A stretch of DNA of 64,000 nt from Nephrocerus scutellatus. Taxonomy: Eukaryota > Arthropoda > Insecta > Diptera > Pipunculidae. Below the pieces are notes generated by a model. The model saw nothing but the letters and a program-made list of their open reading frames with translations. It made no database searches and had not been told where the DNA came from. The stretch spans positions 38,986,010 through 39,050,009 of the forward strand of contig OX352763.1 in NCBI GenBank assembly GCA_947095585.1, read 5' to 3'. Numbering within the stretch: position 1 is the first letter of the stretch; each line of letters opens with the position of its first letter. The translations under genes were made by a program, and so were the position numbers. Positions 47,175-58,215 of the stretch are shown here, in pieces.

Positions 47175-47865
47175 TCATCATATTTGTCTCTACAACCGGG
47201 GTTCGGTCCTGGCATCCCGCAAAAAGTCGTTCCACCGGTCCCGATTTTGAGCCGATGTCACCCAGCGTTGTATCTCTAAACTCTGGACGTCCTGGTCTAC
47301 GCCATCCTTTCACCGTAGGCTTGGCCGGCCTCGCTCGTGTTCCATAAACCTACCGCAAAGGACTTTCTGAGCAGAATCCTCTGCGCTCATGCGAGCTAGG
47401 TGTCCTTCCCACCGAAGCATACCGAGCTGAATTAATTTCACGATGTCGACATCGCGGTAACGCTTGTAGATCTCATCATTATAGGTATAGAGTCTCCGGA
47501 ATAGTCCTTCCTCATATACGGGGCCCACAATTATCCGTAAGACTTTTCTCTCGAACGCGGCTAAGAGGTCAGAATGTATGGAAGTACTGGTATGACCATT
47601 GACAAAAAAACCAATGGTGGATCTTTTATGTATGGAGTACTGGAAGCGTCTTCACCAGTCTCTTCTGATTTTTTGTGCCAATTTATCGCTCTTCTTACAT
47701 TGTCTATGCTAGGCGGCAGCATAGTGTCTTCTGAAGCCTCAAATTCCTTAGTTAGCTGGCCATTAACTCATGAATGTGCTCTTCCCATCGCTCTGAGATA
47801 CCTTGAAGATCGGTGTTCAGATAACCCTCTTTGTTTTGCTGTATGTGCATCCAAAGAAAAAAGTG
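47175..47865 (-). mobile_element. RTE-like LINE copy 4, internally deleted
   Basis: The minus-strand 3' end is at 47175 (atcatcatattt tail complement, then the ctctacaaccggggttcgg segment shared by the family). The C-terminal part at 47310-47528 reads YNDEIYKRYRDVDIVK and LRWEGHLARMSAED. After a junction near 47580-47690 it resumes with the linker/early RT (on the minus strand, ERWEEHIHEL-type and PPSIDNVRRAINW sequence, near 47790-47690). The whole central reverse transcriptase is deleted. The plus-strand open stretch at 47574-47882 is antisense to this and is not a gene. Confidence 0.8.
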
Positions 47866-48010
47866 TAATAAAAGCTGGTTAACTACAAAAATTTCAAAAA
47901 AATTTACTGATTACATTAACGGTTTAAAAAAAATATTTTCAAATTTAAAACTTTAAAAACTTTTTATTCTGAACTGGTTTTGATGAATATCACGACTTCG
48001 CTAAAATTAT

Positions 48011-48100
48011 AATAATAATAATAATAATAATATTTGGCGTGACAGACCGATGCGGTCCAAGGCCTAGCTTCTCGCGACCATTCGTCTTGTGCGTGTTATA
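48011..48100 (-). mobile_element. SINE 3' end fragment, copy 5
   Basis: An ATA/ATT-type tail (48008-48034) is followed by gcgtgacagaccgatgcggt and ccaaggcctagcttctcgcg, which match the 3' body of the SINE family. The rest, including the promoter head, is missing. Confidence 0.75.
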
Positions 48101-48109
48101 TTAAGTATG

Positions 48110-49740
48110 CATTTTAGCACACTTAACAGCGCCATCTGTGGACCATGGCAATTAAATTGTATATAAAAAGTGTTATATATCCTCTTTCTTTCCTTTACTC
48201 CGCGGGGGAGCATAGGGCATAGGACTTGGCGGCTTCCTTGTGGATTCCAGTCGACCATTAGTTTCGTAATATCGTCCGCTGGCTTTCTCAAAGTTTGGCC
48301 AATCCAGCTCCGTTTTCTTCGTCTGATGGTGATCGCGATTGCTTCCTGCTGTGTTACTCTCCACAAGTCTGGATTGGTGATAATGTCGGGCCATCTTATT
48401 CTCAGTATCCTCCTTAAGCACTTGTTGATGAAGACTTGAAGGCGCGTCGCAATTGACTCCGTGACTTTCCACGTTTCGCAGCCATACATGAGTACTGAGA
48501 GAACGTTAGATCTGAAGATCGTTAGCTTCAGATTCTGGGAGATTTGTGAGGAGTTCCATATATTATTTAGCATACTATAGGAGTGTCGCGTCTTGTTCAC
48601 ACGCGAGCACACATCCGAGTCAGCCCCACCATTTTTTGACATCTAGCTGCCCAAATAACAAAACGTATCGACTTTATCTATCTGATGTCCGTCAATCGAG
48701 AGATCACATGTTCCACTGGCGTTCACGCGAAGTAGTTTTGTTTTTGAGACGTTAATTTTTAAACCCACTTTGTGGAGTTCTAGTGAGTTTAATTTTCACT
48801 CCATGTCACCTAACGATTGTGATAGGAGACAGATATCATCGGCATAGTTCAGGTCTTCTAGGCCGTGGAAATCATTTCATGGCAAACCCGATGGAGTACG
48901 GGTTACTATTGATTGTGCAAAGCAATGGTGAGAGGCTGCAGCCTTGCTTGACTTCCGAGTAGATGTTGAAAGGTGAGCCAAGGTGACCGTGATTAATGAC
49001 GCGGCATATTGAGTCGTGGTACAGCTCCTTAATGATGTTGATGATTTTTCCCGGAACACCATAACTAGACAAAATCTGCCACATCATGTTTCGGCCCACA
49101 CTATGAAAAGCGCGTTTAAAATCTACAAAAACAATATACAGAGGAGAGCGATACTCAACTGGCTGTTCAATGATTATACGCAGGGTGTTAATTTGATCAG
49201 TACAAGAACGGTTTGGGCGAAATCCTGCTTGTTAATTTCTCAAAATTGTCTCTAACGCATTCCGTAAGCGCCTAGATATTATAGAGAAAGATCACTTTGT
49301 TTATGGTGTTTAGCAGGGTAGTTCCTCTCCAGTTTTCGCAATTGCTCAAATCACCTTTCTTGGGGAGTTTGACTATTAAGCCTTCTTTTAACGACGATGG
49401 AATGGTTTCAGATTCCCAGATACCTTAATATATGGCAAGCAATGTTCGCGTTGTTAGCTCGACGTCGGCTTGAAGGAGTTCTGCGTAGATGTTGTCATTG
49501 CCTGCTGCTTTACCTAATTGCAGTGAATGAATTGTTGTCCTTATCTCATCCAACGAAGGAGTAGCGACGTTGATGTTAAGTAGCCTATTAGAGTTCATAT
49601 GTGGGTTGATGGACGTGCTGGCAAAGTACAATTCAAAGCATTCTTAAAATGTTCTGTCTAGCGGGTTAATTGTTTTTCCTCCATAACGATAAATCAAAGA
49701 GCCGTCTATTGCCTTTAATAGGCTAGTTGATGTGGATCAG
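48110..49740 (-). mobile_element. LINE family C, degenerate reverse-transcriptase copy
   Basis: On the minus strand in order: LQLGKAAGNDNIYAELLQAD (49631-49425), an LPKKGDL and CENWRG region near 49370-49330, NMMWQILSSYGVPGKI and EVKQGCSLSPLLC (49099-48872), and YADD at 48835-48846, so the catalytic tetrad is intact. The C-terminus lies at 48642-48064 (FRSNVLSVLMYGCETWKV; FINKCLRRILRIRWPDI; RKRSWIGQTLRK). Several frameshifts and stops separate these. No endonuclease is seen upstream of 49740, so it is 5'-truncated. The fragment at 32.66-33.05 kb is the same group. Confidence 0.82.
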
Positions 49741-49812
49741 ACACAAATTCGTTAGACTACTAAATTACTGTTGATGGGAGAGGTTAAAGATCGCAGCTTA
49801 GTGTAGTGTTAT

Positions 49813-50010
49813 GAATAGGATCAGTGAGCGCGGGTGTTAATGACCCAACACGTCGCTGTTACCATTAAGGAACAAAAAAGCAATAGCTCCTAGCTTAAAA
49901 CAGCGGTTTCTGAATAGTACCAGTGACTGCGGTTGTTAATGACGCAACACGTCCATTGTACCATACAATAATAACGCAAAAAAGTTTCAATGTAATCGAA
50001 ATATAGTTTT
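49813..50010 (+). repeat. Diverged tandem duplication, about 99-bp period
   Basis: gaataggatcagtgagcgcg at 49813 and gaatagtaccagtgactgcg at 49912 start two similar units (both continue with gttaatgac and caacacgtc). Only two units are seen. Confidence 0.6.
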
Positions 50011-50474
50011 CACCAAAAGATCCGTAGTTCTAATCAACTATGTTGGAATGGTAATTCCCAACAATAAAAGGCGAGAGTTCACGGCTTCAGAGAGTCTCTG
50101 CAGTTGGTTGCTCCATTCATTATGGAATTTCTCCGTGCAATATTTGTGTATGTTTGCTAAAGTCGTTTGAGAATTATATGGTGGCTCTTTAAAAAATTAT
50201 ATTTTCTACCATCGATGTTGCTATTCGGTTTCAAACTTCTTATTGCAATTGTAATTCCCGTTTTAAATTGGCCTGATATTGTTGCACGGAGAATAGTGTT
50301 TTTTTTTACAAAAACAAATTTTCTGCTGTGTGGGGTGGTTTGAACCAACACTCGGACGGACGAGTTTCGATGATAGTTGGTGGTCTTTATTCATGCGACC
50401 ATTGTATTCTATATAAATCACAGCACAAATCGTTGGTTTTATTTTAACGCTTCCATGATATTTTTCTTTAAACA

Positions 50475-50560
50475 AAGGTGATTCGAACCTGTGATTCGAT
50501 GAGACGGTCACTCGACAGCCTGTAGCTTAGTCGATTAGGCTACTGTGTGCAACTGATGGC
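50475..50560 (-). repeat. tRNA-like sequence (A and B box), probable SINE head or tRNA pseudogene
   Basis: The minus strand carries tagcctaatcg (A-box-like, 50532-50542) and ggttcgaatca (B box, 50479-50489), 53 bases apart. This fits a type II tRNA spacing or a SINE head. I could not fold a full cloverleaf by eye, and the flanks do not match the main SINE family. Not called as a working tRNA gene. Confidence 0.4.
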
Positions 50561-51959
50561 CTAAATTGCCCTTATATTTGTTTTAGCTGTACGGTGTGTG
50601 ATGAAGTGTTTTGGTTGAACCAAATCACTTCGTTACAGTGTTTTTATTTGCAAAATCCATTGGGAACTCTAATGAAAGCCTATATTTTGTAACACTTTGT
50701 AGCTAGTCTTTAAATCCTTGTAAAGTACGCCTTATACACTAAGAAAGATATTAAAACGAAAATTTGTCATAGAAATCCTTAAAACAAACGCAAATTCCAA
50801 AAATTACCAGTCACGCTTTAATTAAAAGTTTATTTAAGCAAATTTCATAAATTAAATATTTAGATTTCGGTGTGGTATTTCTAACAATGAATTCCTTTTG
50901 GCGGATTACGAACATCTCTTCCCCAACCCCCCTCCAGCAACTGACGACTCTACAGTCGCTCTGCACTGAAAATAATTATTTCCCCTAAGCATAACAAATC
51001 CGGCGAAATTGTTTGCTTTTTAGCTGCTTGTAGCGTTATCATCTGTCAGACGATTGCGTAAAGTTTACCATTAAACAAAACTTCAGCGAGAGTCTTATGC
51101 GTTTACTATTCGATAGGAAAACGGTGACGGTGACGTTGACTCAGAAAGAAAATAAAAAAAATTGTGCCACATCCTTGAGCTGAAAGTGGTTTTTACAGCC
51201 CAAACGACGACAAACGTTAAAGCAAACCAACAGAGGAAGCAAAACAACACGAGAGTAAATAAATAATAGCAGCCCTTAACGAGCAGCAGAAGGCGGTTTG
51301 ACGGATGCCTCATCAGATGAATTCCCAGTTAACACGCAAGGCATATCCCTACCATTAAGTTGTATGTGATGCTTCCAAACTAGCTGCTGTGTGTGTTTAC
51401 TTTTACAACTTACAACTTGTGCACAAAGTCGAAAAAGTTTCCAGCCCAAATATTTGTATACCTTGAGTTCTCATTTTAATATTAGGTACCTACTCGTATT
51501 TGATCAAAAGGCGAGCAGTGTGAATGCTTTACGAACGAGGACGACGAAGGCACCCCCTTGACCTAATTTCAAAGACAAATATAAAATAAGAAAAACAACA
51601 TAAACATAATTTCTACGGTACCATCAATGCACGTGAATGTGAAAATGAACCCAACTAAGTGGCGACTACACCCTCGATGGGTGTGCGCCCAAACGGCGAA
51701 CAAACCAATTGCATTTGAGTATCTGGAAGGGTTTAGTTGTGTTTGGGTCAAACTTTAATTTTAATTAATTAATCTCACTTAAGTGCTTGTAAATGACTTT
51801 TTGATCATTAGCGCCGAAGAAAATGTAATGCTCCGAAAGGCGGACTGGACTGCGTAACTGTGTAACGTGAGCAGATAAGATGCCAGCCAAATTACTGAAA
51901 CTCTGTTAATTGTAGTGCGATTTTATGCAAATTATTGGGCGACGGTTGGCTTTCCCAAT
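50561..51959. other. Non-coding sequence
   Basis: No shared repeats and no recognisable gene; open stretches do not exceed about 72 codons. Confidence 0.4.
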
Positions 51960-52048
51960 TTTCAAAATGAAAAATTAAACACTAATTGCCTCTGGGATTG
52001 GCGCCGTGAACACATCTCCGCTTATATTCTCGGGATATTGCGAATCGA
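51960..52048 (+). repeat. 89-bp duplicated segment, copy 1
   Basis: Nearly identical, same orientation, to 52836-52924, with a few substitutions near the left end. The stretch includes ctctgggattggcgccgtg and tcgggatattgcgaatcga. Purpose unknown. Confidence 0.85.
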
Positions 52049-52700
52049 AGAACAAAGTGTGTATAGTTCGTTGAATATAGCCCATGACTTTACCAGTAGT
52101 TCATCCATGAAATTCCTTGCCTAATATTTATGTATGTACATCCATGCAGAACTACGATATTATATAAATGACATCAATTTCTGTGAAAGACTGTGGCAGA
52201 GTGCATTTATGTTGGGAATTCTGTGAGAGTTTATTGGAAAAGACATTAAAAGCCAGTTGGTAGTCTCTAATAATGCATACGAGTAGGGTAAAATAAATCG
52301 TAAGCTATGTGCATATACTCATTAGTTTATGGAAAATACAGTTGAGCAGTATGTAGAAGCTCATCAATTTTATCTGAAGACGACAGTGCTGATAAAATGT
52401 CTGTGCTGTATTAAGTTTTATAGATAAAGCATAGTTTTTAGTTATTATATTTTGTTTTAAAGTTAGAGAACCACTTTAATTATTTGTAGTTCATATTAAA
52501 CTCTGCTAAGAAAATGTAGCTTTAAGTCAGACAGAAATTTGACAGCTGCTGCAAATGATAACAGACAATGACAAAACAGGCAAGCGGTTACTTATGCCCA
52601 TAAAAAGGAAAAGAAATTAGCAAACCTGGCTAACTATAGTATGAGAACCAACCATCGACCTCTGCCAAACCCAACTATGCTGATCCTGCTATTTCCAACG
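52049..52700. other. Non-coding sequence between the duplicated segments
   Basis: AT-rich; nothing recognised. Confidence 0.4.
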
Positions 52701-52814
52701 TTAGTCACACATTCGCGAGAGGTGGGATACCGTGAATAATACTTTTGGTGTTACTGGGATTCGAACCACGAACCCCTGCTTAGTAGCCATGCGCTTTTCC
52801 ACTGAGCCACGGCT
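52701..52814 (-). mobile_element. SINE head fragment, copy 6
   Basis: On the minus strand the head runs from gccgtggctcagtgg (52800-52814) through gcatggctactaagcagggg and ggttcgaatcccag to the tttcacggtatcccacctct-type body. The 3' half is missing. It lies 22 bases before the second copy of the 89-bp duplicated segment. Confidence 0.8.
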
Positions 52815-52835
52815 CTATATACACGGCCCTTCTCT

Positions 52836-52924
52836 TTTCAAAATAAAAAATTAAACGCTAATTGCCTCTGGGATTGGCGCCGTGAACACATCTCCGCTTA
52901 TATTCTCGGGATATTGCGAATCGA
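52836..52924 (+). repeat. 89-bp duplicated segment, copy 2
   Basis: Second copy of the segment at 51960-52048, 876 bases downstream. Confidence 0.85.
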
Positions 52925-53065
52925 TGTATGACGAATCCACTGCCACTTCCGTCGTTGGATAGTTGTGCCCATTAGTTCCTGATATGGTAAAGATGTTCTA
53001 TGGTAAAGATGTTCGTAAGAGATACGGTTAGGCCAGAAAATGCTTAAGATGTTCCGTAGGCACCT

Positions 53066-53280
53066 TTTTTTATAATTTGCACACGCGAAAAGGGGTTCGC
53101 ACCCTTATTAAGTTGGCTATATGCTTGGCACAGTGTGGACGTTAAGGAAAAGGAGAAGAAAAAAGGAGATGTCTTTGAGCTTGTGTTTTGAATGCCTGTG
53201 GATGATAGTGATGTGGAAAGACAGAGCTTGGCAGAGCGTTCCACTTACGTGTTGTACGGCTGAACGAAAGTTTGTAATCT
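53066..53280 (-). mobile_element. Jockey-like LINE 3' end fragment
   Basis: The DNA matches the 3' end at 33100-33290: a T run (poly(A) on the minus strand), ttaaggaaaaggagaag, ggaaagacagagcttggca and a ttccacttacgtgttgtacg block. It stops abruptly at about 53276, where LINE family B sequence begins on the same strand. Confidence 0.8.
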
Positions 53281-54245
53281 TTTTGTGATAGTAGTGGTCA
53301 CCTTCCAAGTGCTGCACCCATAGAACAGAACAGATTCAACATTTAAACGGAACAGTCACAGCTCGGTGTTTAAGCTGATCGCATTGCTTCGCCGTATCAT
53401 GGATATCATTCTAAACACTGATTTTGCTTTGCCGATTCAGTTGACAATGTCCTGTTCGGTTCCACCTTCGGTCGAGACAATACTCCCAAGATATTGGAAA
53501 CCCTCTACTCTCTCTACCGGTTGTCCAGCAATGTTAACTTGAGTTACTGAGTTAGTGCCGAAGTTGATGATTTTGGTTTTGGTAGTATTAATCCTCAAAC
53601 CCGCAACATTTGCATCCCTTTCCACATTTGTTGTTATTTAGTGCAGCTCCATAATCCTGTGTGAGAGTAAACAAACGTCGTCAGCGTGTTCAAGATGCTT
53701 GAGTTGAGATTTAAGGGTCCAACGAATTTCTCCGTTTCCATTAGATAAAACTGCGTGAAGTACATCGCTAATCACAAACAATAAAAGTATCGGCGATAGA
53801 ATGCAACCTTGTCGTACCACACCTCGGATCTCAAATTCCTCTGACAGCTTTCCTCTATGCAGCACATGACATTTAGAGCCATCGTAGGTTGCTTTAATAA
53901 TAGCTATTAGTTTATCGGGTATACCTCTCCTGTGTAAGGCGAGCCAGATAAACTGTGTGTTGACATGTCAAACACCTTCTCAAAATCGATGAACAGGTAG
54001 TGCAGTGGTGACCGGAATTCAACGCACTGTCTAATAATGATCCGCACGGTGTTGATGTGGTCTACACAGGAGGATCCAGTGCGGAAACCGTTTTGTTCGG
54101 CATCTAGTGTATCTTCCAGATGTTCCTTAATTCGCTCAAGTACTACTTTGGCTATTACCTTTGCAACTGCAGGAAGAACGCAAATGCCTCTCCAGTTTTC
54201 GCACTCCATTAGACTACTTTTTTTAGGGAGCTTGACATTCATTCC
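53276..54245 (-). mobile_element. LINE family B, second copy, reverse transcriptase with intact ADD motif
   Basis: On the minus strand: LPKKSSLMECENWRGICVLP and AVAKVIAKVVLERIKEHL (54242-53907), HRGKLSEEFEIRGVVRQGCI (53865-53790), LKHLEHADDVCLL with the paired aspartates at 53677-53688, then AGLRINTTKTKIINFGTN and GFQYLGSIVSTEGG (53625-53437). It ends in a segment resembling ESVLFYGCSTWKV (near 53330). The HADD triplet is present here but deleted in the plus copy at 44.7 kb. Small frameshifts separate the blocks. The 3' end is replaced by a Jockey-like fragment, so it is truncated at both ends. Confidence 0.85.
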
Positions 54246-54284
54246 CTTCTTAGGCTTGAGTCAAGCAAGCTTAAATATTGTTAT

Positions 54285-54750
54285 TCGAAGATTTATGGAA
54301 GCCGAACAGGAACAAATTTAGCACTACATAAACACCTGTAGAACTACAAAGCACCTTGTGGATAGGCCGAACAAAAACACCACTTAGTTCATTTTGGGAA
54401 TATCCAGAAGGAACTGTCGGAGCATGGTCGGTTTACTTACAGGACATAGCCCGACTGGAACTCATATATTCAAGTTGGGACATATATTGAATCCAATATG
54501 TAAGTTTGCCTGGAGGAAGATGAAACTGCTACATATTTCCTTTGTAGCTGTCCTGCATACTCCAGTCTGCGGATGAACCTTTTTGGAAGTGATATAATAA
54601 CGATCGCTGAACTTCGGTCGTTGAAACTCAAACCTCAAAGTAACAAAGAGATTTGAATAGTGAACTTACTAGGAACGAGTACAATGGATCGAAGGTCTGA
54701 GTGCTCTGGTGTTGTTTTTCTCAGCTTATCACACCAACCCACTAAACCTA
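54285..54750 (+). mobile_element. 3' end of an RNase H-bearing LINE
   Basis: Reads RNCRSMVGLLTGHSPTGTHI, FKLGHILNPICKFC-type sequence and, in the next frame, EEDETATYFLCSCPA and LRMNLFGSD. This is the cysteine-rich C-terminal region after the RNase H domain in I/LOA-type insect LINEs. The 3' untranslated end at about 54690-54750 (caatggatcgaaggtctgag, then ccaacccactaaaccta) also fits that group. The RNase H itself and the reverse transcriptase are absent. Confidence 0.7.
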
Positions 54751-55839
54751 TAACAAAAAAATAGGACATAAATGTCCAATAAAAAGCTAAAAATTCGGAT
54801 TTATATTGTTTTTGTAATATTTTGTTGATGATTATCGCACGCTGCATGGGATATACACCCTTAAAATGCCTAAGCAATGTAAATGTTAGGATAGAAGAGG
54901 GAAAGAAAGCGTTGTAACGGGTGGAGTTGAAAGTTTACACACAAAGCACTCACAAACTATAATATTGTACACATAGGTCCATTGTTGGCTCTACATCTTG
55001 ATTAATTCATACATTAACTCAACCGTACAATTGAATACAGCAGTATACGACAACTATTTCGGTCCTATTTCTCACATTCGCCATGTTATGAAGCACTGCA
55101 ACAGATACAATTTGCATTGCTTGCCTTTTGTCGCAGTTCAAAAAGAATTGTCCAATAATACACTTGATTGCTTGATTCTTGTTGCTATGTGGCTATTATT
55201 GTGTCGTTTCTATTTTTGACTTAAATGGTTGCTAATTGGCGTTAATAAAACTTCATGGTTGGTGTTTATGATAGTTTCTAGTCTGTCCTTTAGAAGACAG
55301 TTATTTCAAAAGCGCGAGTCATTTTGAGAACCACAATATTTTGCAAAAAATATATATTTTTACCACTTGCATCACATAGATACTGTACATTTAGCGAATA
55401 GCGAATAGTCCTGTTAATAAAATTAGCCATTAAAGGTACTTCAATTTTTTCAGGACATTTGATTGGCAAAAATGTGCATGGCTCCTGAGACCCCTTCTTT
55501 GCTATACTCTCTTTTAACTTTAATAACTTCCTTAGGTGATGATCGGAAATTCACAAAATGTGAAGTTCCCGTTTTTAAACTGACGGCATATCCAATATAA
55601 GTACAAGTAAAAGTTAAAAAGTTTTGATGAATGAAGTTTCTTTTTATATCCGTCTAAGTTTCGAATAATTTTTTAAATTCGTTTTATTTCATCGACGTTT
55701 CCTGAAATTGCAGTACAAATATCAATTTGCCCGACGACACTGGTAATATATTATATGCTTGCACTTATATTGCTTGCCTCATCACAACACTCATAGATAA
55801 AATAGAGAATTTTTTTGAAAACTACTACGACGGCGATGA
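54751..55839. other. Non-coding sequence
   Basis: AT-rich; nothing recognised. Confidence 0.4.
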
Positions 55840-56010
55840 AGTGAAAAGAAACGTGTCGAACGTGATGCAGCGCTAAAAGAATATCTTAAAGGCATCCATG
55901 CGTTGTGTTGTAGCGGAAATAATGTAACAACAGTAGAAGACTTCAAATTGTATGACTTTGAATTGCAACTCAGTAGAATCATAATAAAACTGAAAAGAAG
56001 CTATGAGTAG
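55840..56010 (+). CDS. 57-codon open stretch of protein-like composition, unknown origin
   Basis: Open from 55840 to the stop at 56008-56010. It reads SEKKRVERDAALKEYLKGIH, then ALCCSGNN and VTTVEDFKLYDFELQLSRII followed by IKLKRSYE. It is charged and helix-like, with little low-complexity sequence. No ATG starts it; just upstream, in another frame, is NYYDGDE. It matches no other element in the window and no family I can name. It could be an exon, a decayed gene or transposon fragment, or chance. Confidence 0.25.
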   Translation, partial: SEKKRVERDAALKEYLKGIHALCCSGNNVTTVEDFKLYDFELQLSRIIIKLKRSYE

Positions 56011-56594
56011 AATTATAAGTGAAATCGGATATCTCCGTCCGAATAGCTTATAGGAGGATACATGACTATTATCGATTATCTCTGTAAAATTGTCTTATAC
56101 TTTTAAAACATTACGAAAATACAATTAAAATTTTACGTCAAAAAGGGTTGATAAAATAGCAGAGCAGAGAGAATGAATGGATACGACCAAGGGTTGAGAA
56201 TCAAGAAACAAATTCACTGAAATATTAAATCAACTGTATGACAACAATACAGCTTTAGTTTGGTGTTTTTAAAGTTTTACAAACAATATTTTGTAGCCAA
56301 AACCTCGGAAGGTGCGCTTCCATATAAGCTTTCCGAAGAAACAAATATCCGAATTTGTACCAGTACCACCGAGACGTTAGCATCGATCAAAAAGCTTAAA
56401 AGCGTTCCAAGAGATTGTTAATGGGTCACGATGACATACACATTAACCCACATCTCGTCACTAATAATGATATGTAATTCATTGACTTATTCTCACGTCT
56501 CAGTAGCTGCTTACAAAATCAAAATTCAGAAATTCCACACTGAAAAATTATTTTTTTCAATTTAATATTTAAAACAATAGGGGAATATAAAAAA
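56011..56594. other. Non-coding sequence
   Basis: Nothing recognised. Confidence 0.4.
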
Positions 56595-57560
56595 GACTTT
56601 GTTTTTCCGGTACAAACTTTTATATATACATCGACACAAGCATACATTTTTGTTTTGAGATTCTGAAACTAATATCCACATCTATACACGTTACATGTGA
56701 AAAACGCGAACTGCCACATGCGTCACAACGCGGGATCTCAGAAATGGCCATTGGGCTGACCAGCTCACAACGTTTAACTCTCTTAGTCATGTGAAAGTTA
56801 CTTAAAAAAGACTTCAAAGAAGCCGCAAAAAGCAACTTTACACGCATTAAACGCCACACGTAGCTCACGACACGTGTTACACGTAGGAACTCAGAAACGC
56901 TCTACAAGACTAAGCTGTACAACAGGTTTTCAGATTTCTGGTTAGTGTGAAATTTGGCTAAATAGGACCTCAAATAAGTGGAAAAAACCACTTTTACACA
57001 CGTCACAAGTGTCTCGCGAAACGCGTCACACACGGGATCTCAAAAATACCCTACGAGGCTTAGCTGCTCATAAAATTTCTGCTTTCTGGTTAATATAAAA
57101 GTTGGTTTAATGGGACCTCAAATAAGATCATAGAAATTCTCTATGAGACTAAACTGCTCACAAAATTTTAGTTATTGAGGTTGGTGGAAAGTTAGCAATA
57201 ACTTGACATACATCTCTTACGCGGGTAACACGAGTCACTCGCGCCACAGCTATGATACACTTCATACGTTCCACACGCGTCGTACGTAACACGCGCCACA
57301 CGGAGCCGCTTAGAAATGTTGCATGGGAATATGCAGCGCACAACATTTTAGCTCTGTGGGACGTCTAAAAGTTGGTTAAAATGGACATCAAAGAAGCGCT
57401 ACTCTAACTCGCGACACGCTCGAATTTAGAAATGCCATACGAAACTAAGAAGCTCGGAAAATTGTAGCTGTCTTGGTCATTTAAAAGTTGGTTTAAAAGA
57501 CTTTAAAGAAGTTGAAAAAAAAACAATTTCAGCTCTCTAGGTCGTGTAAAAGAAGGTTCT
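56595..57560 (+). repeat. Family E tandem modules (about 6-7 diverged units)
   Basis: Each unit contains a CAC-rich part (cgtcacacacgggatctca type), gaaatgccctacgagactaa-like sequence, gctgctcacaaaatttt, gctctctaggtcgtgt and aaaagttggtttaa. Unit cores start near 56735, 56888, 57031, 57125, 57303, 57421 and 57523, so spacing is irregular (about 95-180 bases). It abuts family A copy A8 at about 57570. Confidence 0.75.
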
Positions 57561-57570
57561 TTGAGGTCAT

Positions 57571-57930
57571 TTTTAATTTCTCTATATTAACTTCACGTGC
57601 CTGTGGAACTGTCAGTTTGTTTGTTTGCTTGTCTGTATTTCGTGTAAACTTGCGGGCCCCAGGGTCACATACAAATTTTTTAAACAAATTACCCCGACTT
57701 TCTTCAGATTTTACACACGGGTGTACCTCCTACGGGCAATAATTTTTGCAAATATTTTGGAGACCCCGGGGTCGTGTGGCACCCTACAAATTATTTAAAA
57801 AAATTTACCCGACTTTCTTCAACTTTTATACACGTGTGTATCTCCGATGACAACACTTATTGTAAAAAATTTACAGACCTGGGGTCGTGGGGCCTCATAC
57901 AAATAAAAATTAACACCGTGGGCCGTGGTG
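57571..57930 (+). mobile_element. Family A modular element, copy A8a (forward half)
   Basis: Starts with ttctctatattaacttcacg and a TTTG/CTTG tract, then modules with acacgggtgtacctcc and acacgtgtgtatctccg cores separated by GC-rich ccccggggtcgtgtgg-type cores. At about 57912-57940 it switches to reverse-orientation modules. Confidence 0.75.
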
Positions 57931-58215
57931 GTGTCTCCCAAATTTTTACAAAAAGTTTTGTCCATCAGAGTTAACAGCGAGTATAAAATTTGAAAAAATC
58001 CGGGTTAATTTTTTTAAAAACTTTGTTGGGGCATTATGACCTGGGGTCTCCAACATTTTTACAAAAAGTGTTGCCCAACGGAAATACACGCGTTTATAAA
58101 ATTCGAAGAAAATCGGGTTGATTTTTTTAAAAAAGTTTTTGGGGCCCAACCACAATTTTTGCAAAAAGTGTTGTCCATCGGAGATTCACATGTGTATATA
58201 GATTGAAGAAAGAAA
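57931..58215 (-). mobile_element. Family A modular element, copy A8b (reverse half)
   Basis: Two to three modules in reverse orientation (tttgtccatcagag, tgttgcccaacggaaataca, tgttgtccatcggagattca) directly joined to A8a, giving an inverted pair. The expected terminus (gaagttaatatagag) is absent and the match ends at about 58215. Confidence 0.75.

Noticed and set aside
49741..50637. Third LTR-like insertion ending in cgttaca at 50637
   Set aside because: It has a two-unit repeat and a similar end, but no poly(A) signal, no duplication and no interrupted host element could be shown.
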